From positions 1-35,957 of the forward strand of contig DRSQ01000234.1 in assembly GCA_011372505.1 (NCBI GenBank): 35,957 bases of DNA, given 5' to 3'. Both the position numbers and the translations under genes were made by a program. The notes beneath the pieces are model-generated. The model had not been told where the DNA came from. It saw only the letters and a list, made by a program, of their open reading frames with translations, and searched no databases. The stretch comes from Chlorobaculum parvum. Its GTDB lineage: Bacteria; Bacteroidota; Chlorobiia; Chlorobiales; Chlorobiaceae. Positions 7,926 through 14,848 of this stretch are shown here, in pieces. Each line of letters begins with the position of its first letter. Position 1 is the stretch's first letter.

Positions 7926-8537
7926 CTACTCCTCTTCATCTCCCTGCTCTTTCAGGCGCGACAAATCATCGCGTATGCGGGCGGCTTCTTCGTAATCTTC
8001 TCGATCGATAGCCTCTTCAAGCTTTTTTTGCAAATCAGCCTCGGGCGAAACGGTGCTCTGCAACTCTTCCTCCACAGACTTTTCGGGAAGCTCTTTCGAA
8101 ACAGCAGCCTCTTCACCTTCCTTAGGCTGCTCCTCGACGATTCCAGCCTCATTCATGATTTCTTCTGAAACATAGATTGGCGCATTGAAACGCACAGCAA
8201 TAGCAATAGCATCACTCGGACGGGCATCAATTTCGTGCACGACACCGTCCATTTCACAGATCACCTTTGCGTAAAAGGTCTCGTTGTGCAACTCATCGAT
8301 GAACACCTCGTTGACATGAAGATCATAAGCGTCGGCAACGTGCTTGAACAGATCATGCGTAAACGGGCGTGGTGGCTTGATATTTTCAAGCTTGAGCGCG
8401 ATAGCCTGCGCTTCAAAGCCACCGATAATGATCGGCAACTTGCGTTTGCCTTCGACTTCGTAGAGAATCAGGGCATAGGCACCGTTGGTATGGGGGCTGG
8501 TCGAAAGACCGAGAATATCAACCTGAAGTTTGTTCAT
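7926..8537 (-). CDS. Bifunctional nuclease (DUF151) domain protein with C-terminal UVR motif
   Basis: The first ~135 residues form a DUF151/bifunctional nuclease domain: LSTSPHTNGAYALILYE, LPIIIGGFEAQAIAL and the acidic DARPSDAIAIAVRF motif. An acidic linker rich in Glu follows. The final ~35 residues (LQKKLEEAIDREDYEEAARI RDD) form a UVR motif, the helical hairpin by which UvrB meets UvrC and which also occurs in ClpC and McsA-type proteins. The DUF151 domain has been linked to nuclease activity in plants and to a Thermotoga structure, but its bacterial role is unsettled. The fusion suggests a protein-docking function in DNA repair or stress response; that is an inference. It is monocistronic, converging with bamA. 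Confidence 0.87.
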   Translation of the reverse strand: MNKLQVDILGLSTSPHTNGAYALILYEVEGKRKLPIIIGGFEAQAIALKLENIKPPRPFTHDLFKHVADAYDLHVNEVFIDELHNETFYAKVICEMDGVVHEIDARPSDAIAIAVRFNAPIYVSEEIMNEAGIVEEQPKEGEEAAVSKELPEKSVEEELQSTVSPEADLQKKLEEAIDREDYEEAARIRDDLSRLKEQGDEEE

Positions 8538-8689
8538 AATGCGGGAACAGTTTTCATTTCAGCGGGCGCATTATCACCTCGCCACTACTAAACAGTAAAG
8601 TACCGTTAAACATTTCTTGTTCAAAGAAGAGCGAGGTAATCCGCCGTTTGGCGAAGGAAAGGATATGCTAAAGCAGGAATGATTGATGA

Positions 8690-8719
8690 AAAAACAAAAA
8701 AGCCGCGTGATGCGGCTTT
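8690..8719 (-). terminator. Terminator after the tRNA-Lys/tRNA-Leu unit
   Basis: On the minus strand AAAGCCGC pairs with GCGGCTTT around a five-base loop and is followed by a T-rich tail (TTTTTTGTTTTTT). It lies just past tRNA-Leu. Confidence 0.85.
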
Positions 8720-8734
8720 CTGTCTGCTTGAATG

Positions 8735-8816
8735 TGCCCGAGAGGAGATTCGAACTCCTACACCTCGCGGCGCTACCCCCTCAAGATAGTGTGTCTACCA
8801 ATTCCACCACTCGGGC
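8735..8816 (-). tRNA. tRNA-Leu (anticodon GAG)
   Basis: The minus strand folds as a class II tRNA: acceptor GCCCGAG/CTCGGGC with discriminator A, a D arm GTGGAATTGGTAGACAC, an anticodon stem CTATC/GGTAG with loop TTGAGGG, an extra arm and T arm GGAGTTCGAATCTCC. The GAG anticodon reads CUU/CUC. CCA is not encoded. Confidence 0.95.
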
Positions 8817-8854
8817 ATTCTTCGCTATGTAAAGGAAACAATCGATGCTCCCAG

Positions 8855-8927
8855 TGAGAATAGAAGGACTCGAACCTTCGACCCACTGCTTAAAAGGCAG
8901 TTGCTCTACCAACTGAGCTATATTCTC
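8855..8927 (-). tRNA. tRNA-Lys (anticodon TTT)
   Basis: The minus strand gives acceptor GAGAATA/TATTCTC with discriminator A, D arm GCTCAGTTGGTAGAGC, anticodon stem ACTGC/GCAGT with loop CTTTTAA, and T arm GAAGGTTCGAGTCCTTC. The anticodon UUU reads both lysine codons. CCA is not encoded. It sits 38 bases upstream of tRNA-Leu and 26 bases downstream of a small basic ORF; all three probably share one transcript. Confidence 0.95.
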
Positions 8928-8953
8928 AACCAAGATCCAGCCACGATACGGGC

Positions 8954-9061
8954 TTACTTGTTCTGGTAACGCAAACGCTTCTTGTGCCTGTTCTTACGGC
9001 GCATCTTCTTGCGTTTGTGTACGGCCATCTTATGGCGTTTTCTTTTTTTTCCGCAGGGCAT
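8954..9061 (-). CDS. 35-aa AURKAIP1/COX24-domain peptide (bS22/mS38-like ribosomal protein candidate)
   Basis: This ORF is too short for the track. It encodes MPCGKKRKRHKMAVHKRKK followed by a second basic stretch (MRRKNRHKKRLRYQNK) and a stop. Nearly 60% of residues are Lys, Arg or His. The KKRKRHKMxxHKxKKxxRKxRHKKR pattern is that of the AURKAIP1/COX24 domain, annotated as tiny proteins in Bacteroidota and Chlorobi. The mitochondrial member mS38 and the mycobacterial bS22 are small-subunit ribosomal proteins, so a ribosomal role is likely by homology. It stands first in a unit with tRNA-Lys and tRNA-Leu, which fits a translation role. A candidate promoter lies 39 bases upstream of the ATG. 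Confidence 0.85.
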   Translation of the reverse strand: MPCGKKRKRHKMAVHKRKKMRRKNRHKKRLRYQNK

Positions 9062-9099
9062 GAATATTTCTATCTAACTCTCTGTTTTAGAAGGCAAGT

Positions 9100-9128
9100 A
9101 ATATAGGGCTTCAACAAGACTCTTCCAA
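9100..9128 (-). promoter_or_regulatory. Candidate promoter for the small basic ORF and the two tRNAs
   Basis: On the minus strand TTGGAA, 17 bases and TATATT form a plausible sigma-70 promoter. It would start transcription about 30 bases upstream of the small ORF. Confidence 0.45.
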
Positions 9129-9202
9129 ACAAAAAAATACCTTAAAACAGTTTTTGACTGGAAGAAACTAACTCTCCTTAATAGTAAACGCCAGGAACAA
9201 GC

Positions 9203-9345
9203 AAGGTTTAAGCTGTAACCGTCGTGAGCGGTTCGAGTGCAAGGCGGTTGGAGCACAGAAACCGGAGTATACTGAAGTACGTGAGGATTTCGAGCGCCAC
9301 CCAACGCAGCAATCGAATTGCGCAACAGATTACAGCTTAAACCTT
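9203..9345. repeat. 143-bp intergenic element with perfect 16-bp terminal inverted repeats
   Basis: AAGGTTTAAGCTGTAA at 9203-9218 is exactly mirrored by TTACAGCTTAAACCTT at 9330-9345, enclosing 111 bp. The inside is itself an imperfect palindrome centred near GTATACTGAAGTAC, so the whole could fold into one long hairpin. The right repeat covers two bases of the rho stop codon. It could be a small non-autonomous mobile element, or a hairpin that ends or stabilises rho mRNA. A weakly similar sequence occurs near 12855-12942. The gap 9062-9343 holds no other gene. Confidence 0.7.
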
Positions 9346-10633
9346 ATGCGTTCATGTACTTGAAGAACTCTTTGTTGTCCTTGGTCTCGACAATTTTTTC
9401 GCGCATGAACTCCATACACTCGATCGGGTTCTTGTCGGCCAGGTACTTGCGGAGTAGCCAGGTGCGTGAAAGCTCTTGCTGGCTGAAGAGCAGCTCCTCC
9501 TTGCGGGTTCCCGAACGGAGGATGTCGATGGCCGGGAAAACTCTGCGTTCTGACAAACGCCTGTCGAGCAGAAGCTCCATGTTACCAGTCCCTTTGAACT
9601 CCTCAAAAATGACATCGTCCATGCGTGAACCAGTATCGACCAGCGCCGTGGCGATAATGGTAAGGCTTCCTCCCTCCTCGATGTTCCTTGCTGCACCGAA
9701 GAAACGCTTTGGCTTGGTAAGCGCATTTGCATCGATACCACCGGAGAGAATTTTACCGGAGTGTGGAATGATAGTGTTGTGCGCGCGGGCAAGGCGGGTA
9801 ATCGAATCGAGCAGAATCACCACGTCGCGCCCAACCTCAACCATTCGTTTGGCCTTTTCAAGCACCATATCGGCCACCTGAACATGGCGTTCCGGATCCT
9901 CGTCGAAAGTTGAACTGACCACCTCGGCAGGCACACTGCGAGCCATATCGGTCACCTCTTCAGGGCGCTCGTCGATGAGCAGCACAATCAGAAAAACCTC
10001 AGGATGATTCTTGATGATGGCGTTGGCCACCATCTGCAACAAGACAGTCTTACCGGTCTTCGGCTGCGCCACGATCAATCCGCGCTGACCCTTGCCGATC
10101 GGTGTGAAGATGTCCATGATGCGGCCGCAATACTCGTTCTGCCGGGTTTCGAGCTTGAACCGTTCGTTCGGAAACAGCGGCGTCAGGTTCTCGAAGTAAG
10201 GGCGTTCCCTGGTAACCTCAGGGTCCTTGCCATTGATCGTGTTGATCTTGAGCAGCGCAAAAAAGCGTTCGCCCTCCTTCGGCGCTCTGACCTGGCCCGA
10301 TACCGTATCACCGGTGCGCATGTTGAAACGCTTGATCTGGGAAGGAGAAACGTAAATATCGTCGGGAGATGAGAGGTAGTTGTAATTCGAGGAGCGCAGA
10401 AAACCATAGCCTTCAGGAATGACCTGCAAGACACCTGTGTTGACCATCACCTGCCCATTGTCTGAACCGGCGTTCCTTTGAGACTGAGCCTCGATGATCT
10501 TGTAAATCAGCTCCTCTTTGCGAAAACCGGCAGTGGTGACACCGAGATCTTTGGCAATAGCATTCAGTTCGTAAACCTTTTTCTTCTGGAGCGCATTGAT
10601 GTCCAGGCCTTTTGATACCGAATTGTTCGACAT
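9344..10633 (-). CDS. rho: Transcription termination factor Rho
   Basis: Rho is the hexameric RNA helicase that ends transcription at untranslated RNA. From the ATG chosen here the protein is 429 aa. It has the N-terminal helical Rho domain ([13 protein letters not shown]), a cold-shock-like RNA-binding domain ([11 protein letters not shown] to FALLKI), and a RecA-type ATPase with P-loop AQPKTGKTV (about 190) and [16 protein letters not shown]-contact loops are intact ([20 protein letters not shown]). The track start at 10648 is a TTG; the ATG five codons later (MSNNSVSKG) is preferred, though neither has a clear ribosome site. A 262-base gap with no convincing gene precedes it (10634-10895), room for a leader, since Rho commonly controls its own synthesis. 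The stop codon is overlapped by an inverted-repeat element. Confidence 0.96.
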   Translation of the reverse strand: MSNNSVSKGLDINALQKKKVYELNAIAKDLGVTTAGFRKEELIYKIIEAQSQRNAGSDNGQVMVNTGVLQVIPEGYGFLRSSNYNYLSSPDDIYVSPSQIKRFNMRTGDTVSGQVRAPKEGERFFALLKINTINGKDPEVTRERPYFENLTPLFPNERFKLETRQNEYCGRIMDIFTPIGKGQRGLIVAQPKTGKTVLLQMVANAIIKNHPEVFLIVLLIDERPEEVTDMARSVPAEVVSSTFDEDPERHVQVADMVLEKAKRMVEVGRDVVILLDSITRLARAHNTIIPHSGKILSGGIDANALTKPKRFFGAARNIEEGGSLTIIATALVDTGSRMDDVIFEEFKGTGNMELLLDRRLSERRVFPAIDILRSGTRKEELLFSQQELSRTWLLRKYLADKNPIECMEFMREKIVETKDNKEFFKYMNA

Positions 10634-10895
10634 TGTTGATGTATTCAACGCTTAGTGGTTAATGCAGTAAAAGCACTGCTTCATGCGTAATCGCTGTGGA
10701 TAGGTAAAGGACTCGTTGTCGATAGCCGCCTGCTATGGTGAATATCACCTTCAATTTCTGAAGAGATCGACATGGAAACCGGAAAAGAAGCCGTATGAGG
10801 AATGAGGGTCTGTGATGAAACGGGAACTTCGCAGCGTACTGGACAAGTCTCGGAAGCACAACCAATATACGATTTTTTGACAAAACCCATTATGT

Positions 10896-12197
10896 TCATA
10901 TCGAACCGGTTTCATTGGAGCCCAACCAGAAACGCTTCATGCCAGCCACCTCGCCGGCGAGATAAAACGAGCCAGTAACGAAAATCAGGTCGTCAACTCC
11001 CGCGTTACTGAAAAGAAAGTTGAGTCCCTCGCCAGCCGTGTCGCACGATTCGACCCGTGCGACACCTGCCTGTCGGCACACCTCCGCAAGCTCAGCGGCG
11101 GCAACACTCCGAGCGAAAGGCAGCGGCACGGCTACCACCTCATCAGCAATGGCCACGAGTTGTCGTACGATTCCGGCAGCATCCTTATCAGAAGCGACCC
11201 CCAGCAGCACACGCAACGAACGGAACGAGCCACGCACCTCAAGCAACGCTTCGACAGTTCGTGCCATACCGCCGGGATTGTGCGACACATCAAGCATCAC
11301 TGACGGCAAACCCGGCAGGCGTTCGAGCCGTGCCCGGTAACCGGTGCGCCGCAAATCGGCAAGCCCCACCTCGATCTGTGGCCAGCCAATGCCTTCGGAA
11401 CGGGCGGCCATCAACGCAAGCGCAACGTTCGAGGCGTGAAAAGAGCCTGTCAACTGCGCCGTGATGCGATGCGCCATCTCTCCAGCAAGTGTTATCTCTA
11501 AATCGAGCCTGCCAGGCCTAACGGCAACCGTTTCGCACCGCGCCTCCGAGGCTTGATGCAACTCAGTATTCTGCCGAGAGGCCGCCAGCCGGATCGGTTC
11601 GAGTGCCTCCTCGGCGGCTACGGCAGTGAAAACTCGCGAGCCAGGCTTGATGATCGCAGCTTTTTCGCCAGCGATTTCGGCAAGACTCTCGCCAAGCCAC
11701 TCGGTGTGCTCCAGACCAATGCTCGGAATGATAACGATGTCAGACTTGACAACGTTGGTCGCGTCGAGCCGACCGCCCATACCGGTCTCGATCACCGCCG
11801 CATCGACCCCCTCGTCCGCGAAGTACGCGAACGCCATCGCGGTGGTCACCTCGAAAAAGGTCGCGCCCAGCTCGACGACAACCGACTCAAGTTTCGTGCA
11901 ATACTCGGCCACACGCTCTTGCGAAATCGGCTTACCATTGATGCGAATGCGCTCTGTGAAGTCGATCAGATGTGGCGAGGTGAAAAGTCCCGTCTTGCGC
12001 CCCGAGGCCGTGAAGATCGAGGCCATACACGAGGCGACCGTGCCCTTGCCGTTGGTTCCGGCCAGATGCACCACCGTGCCTAGGCGCCGCTCGGGATGGC
12101 CGAGCACATCGAGCAGCGCCTCGATGCGTTCGAGGCCGGGCTTGATGCCAAAACGATGCAGGGGGAAAAGAAAATCGAGCGATTGCCGGTAGTCCAC
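10896..12197 (-). CDS. folC: Bifunctional folylpolyglutamate synthase/dihydrofolate synthase
   Basis: FolC joins glutamate to dihydropteroate and then lengthens the glutamate tail of folates. The track ORF of 484 aa starts inside ruvA with an Arg/Ser-rich out-of-frame stretch. The real start is most likely the GTG at 12197 (V-DYRQSLDFLFPLHRFG), seven bases after the ruvA stop and preceded by GAGGT. That gives 433 aa, normal for the family. Visible motifs are the Mur-ligase P-loop HLAGTNGKGTVASC, the TSPHLIDFTERIRING folate-site segment, ETGMGGRLDATN, and DVSHNPGG near the C-terminal domain. It is the distal gene of a ruvA-folC pair. Confidence 0.93.
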   Translation of the reverse strand: MDYRQSLDFLFPLHRFGIKPGLERIEALLDVLGHPERRLGTVVHLAGTNGKGTVASCMASIFTASGRKTGLFTSPHLIDFTERIRINGKPISQERVAEYCTKLESVVVELGATFFEVTTAMAFAYFADEGVDAAVIETGMGGRLDATNVVKSDIVIIPSIGLEHTEWLGESLAEIAGEKAAIIKPGSRVFTAVAAEEALEPIRLAASRQNTELHQASEARCETVAVRPGRLDLEITLAGEMAHRITAQLTGSFHASNVALALMAARSEGIGWPQIEVGLADLRRTGYRARLERLPGLPSVMLDVSHNPGGMARTVEALLEVRGSFRSLRVLLGVASDKDAAGIVRQLVAIADEVVAVPLPFARSVAAAELAEVCRQAGVARVESCDTAGEGLNFLFSNAGVDDLIFVTGSFYLAGEVAGMKRFWLGSNETGSI

Positions 12198-12204
12198 AGT
12201 GACC

Positions 12205-12819
12205 TCAGGAGTTGTTGTGCATGGCCGCGAGCGCCGTCCGGACAAGCTCCTCGACTGAGAGACCGGGGGCCGCTTCGAGCACTTTCGAGACCACTTTCTG
12301 CGCGGAAGCTTTCGGGAAGCCGAGCGTGGTAAGCGCCGCAACGGCATCATCGATCAATTGTGTCGAAGAGAGCGGTGCACCCGGACCAACCGACTTCCCA
12401 GCCGACGCGGGCTGAATCTTCAGAATCTTGTCGCGGAGTTCGAGAATGATACGCGCGGCGGTTTTACGCCCCACGCCGGTAATGCCGAAGAGGGTTTCCG
12501 GGCGATTCGACACGATCGCCTCCTGAATCTCCCCCACGCTCAGGCCCGACAGCACGGCCATCGCCAGCTTTGGCCCCACGCCGCTGATCGAGACCAGCAG
12601 CCTGAAGAGCTGAAGCTCCTCCTCATCGAGAAAGCCGAAAAATTGCTGGAGATCTTCGCGGACATGGTAGTGCGTGTAGAGCAGCACCGGGCTGCCCGGA
12701 GCCGGAAGGCGGCTACTCGTGCCCGAAGAGATATGCAGCCGGTATCCGATGCCGGACACCTCGACAACCGCCTCCTCGCGGGAGGCCGTCACCAGCTCAC
12801 CTCTTAAAAATGCAAACAT
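12205..12819 (-). CDS. ruvA: Holliday junction branch migration protein RuvA
   Basis: RuvA binds four-way DNA junctions as a tetramer and loads the RuvB motor. The 204-aa protein shows the N-terminal OB-fold (FLRGELVTASREEAVVEVSGIGYRL), the two helix-hairpin-helix motifs (SISGVGPKLAMAVLSGL and GITGVGRKTAARIILEL), a flexible linker, and the RuvB-binding domain III (DAVAALTTLGFPKASAQKVV). Length is normal. It is followed by folC after seven bases. ruvB and ruvC are not in the window. Confidence 0.96.
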   Translation of the reverse strand: MFAFLRGELVTASREEAVVEVSGIGYRLHISSGTSSRLPAPGSPVLLYTHYHVREDLQQFFGFLDEEELQLFRLLVSISGVGPKLAMAVLSGLSVGEIQEAIVSNRPETLFGITGVGRKTAARIILELRDKILKIQPASAGKSVGPGAPLSSTQLIDDAVAALTTLGFPKASAQKVVSKVLEAAPGLSVEELVRTALAAMHNNS

Positions 12820-12854
12820 GTCGGATTGAATGGACGATACCCGGCCTGCAATCC

Positions 12855-12942
12855 GCGAGCGTCCTCGAAGACGCCGGGAACGAGCAAACCGGGCATACTG
12901 AAAAAGAAACGTTTACGAACCGCCGATTGACGGCGCGCAACG
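12855..12942. repeat. Possible diverged copy of the 9.2-kb intergenic element
   Basis: The stretch GAGCGTCCTCGAAG...CGAGCAAACCGGGCATACTGAA resembles GAGCGGTTCGAG...GGAGCACAGAAACCGGAGTATACTGAA of the element after rho, with the same order and similar spacing. The long terminal repeats are not conserved here, though short GCCTG/CAGGC ends exist. It fills the gap between rpsT and ruvA. A 5-bp palindrome CGCCG-N5-CGGCG within it might help end rpsT transcription. Confidence 0.4.
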
Positions 12943-12948
12943 AAGTGA

Positions 12949-13221
12949 TCAGGCCTGTGTATAGCTGTTGAGCATTTTGGTCAACTGGGCCTTCTTGCGC
13001 GATGCCTTGTTGGCATGGATGTAGCGCTTGACGCCAAGGCGATCCAGCTTCTGCACAGCCGCACGGTATGCCGACTCGACCTCGCTTTTCTCCGCATTGG
13101 TATCGATCAACTTCTGCATGTTCTTCAAAAGGCCCTTGAGTTCTTTCTTGCGGGCACGGTTCCTTTCATTCCTGCGCGCTGACTGTCTGAGTCGTTTCTC
13201 GGCTGATTTGTGTAAAGGCAT
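12949..13221 (-). CDS. rpsT: 30S ribosomal protein S20
   Basis: S20 binds 16S rRNA early in small-subunit assembly. The 90-aa, strongly basic protein begins [18 protein letters not shown] and continues with the family's [14 protein letters not shown] and [18 protein letters not shown]. Length and composition are normal. It is divergent from the phosphohexomutase gene across a 212-base gap that should hold both promoters, although I could not pick convincing elements. It is separated from ruvA by 129 bases and is probably transcribed alone. Confidence 0.97.
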   Translation of the reverse strand: MPLHKSAEKRLRQSARRNERNRARKKELKGLLKNMQKLIDTNAEKSEVESAYRAAVQKLDRLGVKRYIHANKASRKKAQLTKMLNSYTQA

Positions 13222-13433
13222 AACCCTGTGCGTTAATAGCTTGTAAAGTCTGTTGAAATCTCCTGCGCATTCCGCGCAATAAAAAGGCTTGTAATATACG
13301 ACAAGGGGGCAATAAATAAAAAAACATTAGCAGAAAATCTTGCTTGTCCCGGCCACTCCGCGCCCCGGCTTCGGGGGATTTTACTATATTCCCGCATCGC
13401 AATTGCATTTGAAACACTCCAATCCCCGCTCCC

Positions 13434-14843
13434 ATGAGCCTGATGATCAGCGTCTCCGGCATCCGTGGCGTTGTCGGCGCAAGCCTCACTCCGGAAACTC
13501 TCACCGACTTCACGATGGCCTTCGCCACTTGGATCCACCGCCGCAAACAGGAACGGAATCCGGGCGCAAAGCCGAAAATCGTCATCGGCAGAGACAGCCG
13601 TCCGACGGGCGAAGTGATCACGCAGCTCGTTTCGAGCACGCTCAATCTCTGCGGTTGCGACGTGATCGACGTCGGTATGACCACCACCCCGACGGTCGAG
13701 CTTGCCACGGCGGGCGAAGAGACCGACGGTGGCCTGATCGTCACAGCCTCGCATAATCCGGTCGAGTGGAACGCGCTGAAGATGCTCGACGAAAAGGGCG
13801 AGTTCCTGACCGCCAGTGACGTCGAGGAGCTGCTCGTCATTCTGAATGAAAAAAACAAAGAATCCGCCCGCTGGGACGGTCTCGGTTCCATGACGGCGAA
13901 CGGCTCGTGGGATAAAAAGCATATCGACCAGATTCTGAAGCTCGACTGCATTGACCGGGACCTGATTTCGGGCATGAAGTTCCGGGTGCTGGTGGATGCG
14001 GTCGAGGGCGCAGGCTCGTTCATCGTGCCGGAACTGTGCCGACAGCTCGGCATCGTGGAGGTCAAGACGCTCGCCTGCATCGGCACCGGCATCTTCCCGC
14101 GAAATCCCGAACCGGTCGAGGAGAACCTTCGCGAAACGATGGACATCCTCTCGAAAGAGAGCTGCGACCTTGGCATTATCGTCGATCCCGACGCTGACCG
14201 CCTCGCGCTGATCTGTGAAGACGGCACGCTCTTCGGCGAGGAGTACACGCTGGTGGCGTGCGCGGATTTCTACCTCAAGCACCACAAAGGGCCGGTGGTC
14301 AACAACCTTTCGAGCAGCCGCGCCCTGCAGGACATCGCCAAAAAGCACGGGGTCGAGTGCTTCAGCGCGAAGGTCGGCGAGGCCAACGTGACCGAGGTGA
14401 TGAAGGGATGTAACGCAGTGATCGGCGGCGAGGGCAACGGCGGGGTGATACTGCCGGAGCTGCACTACGGACGCGACGCGCTCGCAGGCATCGCACTCTT
14501 CATCCAGGCCTTCGCCGAGTGGAAAACAGAGACCGGGGGTACGCTGTCGGAGTTTCGGAAAACCTTCCCGGACTACTTCATGTCGAAGCAGAAAGTCAAG
14601 CTCGACGGCATGACCAAAGCGTCGCTTGCCATGCTGTTCGACACCATCGCGGCGCGCCATCCGAAGGCATCGATCAACCGGCTCGACGGCATCAAGCTCG
14701 ACTTCCCCGAAGGGTGGGCGCACCTGCGCCCCTCCAACACCGAGCCGATCGTGCGCATCTACACCGAAGCGGCGACCAAAGCCGAAGCCGACGCACTGGC
14801 CGCGAAGTTCATGGATGAAATCAACCAATTGGCGACGGTCTGA
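13434..14843 (+). CDS. glmM: Phosphoglucosamine mutase / phosphohexomutase
   Basis: This alpha-D-phosphohexomutase moves phosphate between C6 and C1 of a hexose. The 469-aa protein shows the active phosphoserine in [11 protein letters not shown] (S106), the metal loop DPDADRLAL, the sugar-binding loop [10 protein letters not shown] and the phosphate-binding [15 protein letters not shown]. The sugar loop is of the GEGNGG type seen in archaeal GlmM and many phosphomannomutases, not the GGEQSGH of E. coli GlmM. The substrate could therefore be glucosamine-, mannose- or glucose-phosphate. The name glmM is a best guess, supported by a GlmU-like enzyme elsewhere in the window. The ABC exporter gene starts five bases after its stop, indicating an operon. 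Confidence 0.85.
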   Translation: MSLMISVSGIRGVVGASLTPETLTDFTMAFATWIHRRKQERNPGAKPKIVIGRDSRPTGEVITQLVSSTLNLCGCDVIDVGMTTTPTVELATAGEETDGGLIVTASHNPVEWNALKMLDEKGEFLTASDVEELLVILNEKNKESARWDGLGSMTANGSWDKKHIDQILKLDCIDRDLISGMKFRVLVDAVEGAGSFIVPELCRQLGIVEVKTLACIGTGIFPRNPEPVEENLRETMDILSKESCDLGIIVDPDADRLALICEDGTLFGEEYTLVACADFYLKHHKGPVVNNLSSSRALQDIAKKHGVECFSAKVGEANVTEVMKGCNAVIGGEGNGGVILPELHYGRDALAGIALFIQAFAEWKTETGGTLSEFRKTFPDYFMSKQKVKLDGMTKASLAMLFDTIAARHPKASINRLDGIKLDFPEGWAHLRPSNTEPIVRIYTEAATKAEADALAAKFMDEINQLATV

Positions 14844-14848
14844 ACGAT

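Noticed and set aside
10659-10899. Small ORFs in the gap between folC and rho
   Set aside because: Two overlapping frames compete, neither has a ribosome site or family features. The gap is more likely the rho leader and promoter region.
13361-13395. CCCCG-GCTT-CGGGG hairpin followed by GATTTTA upstream of the phosphohexomutase gene
   Set aside because: It looks like a weak terminator but no plus-strand gene precedes it. It may be chance in a divergent promoter gap.
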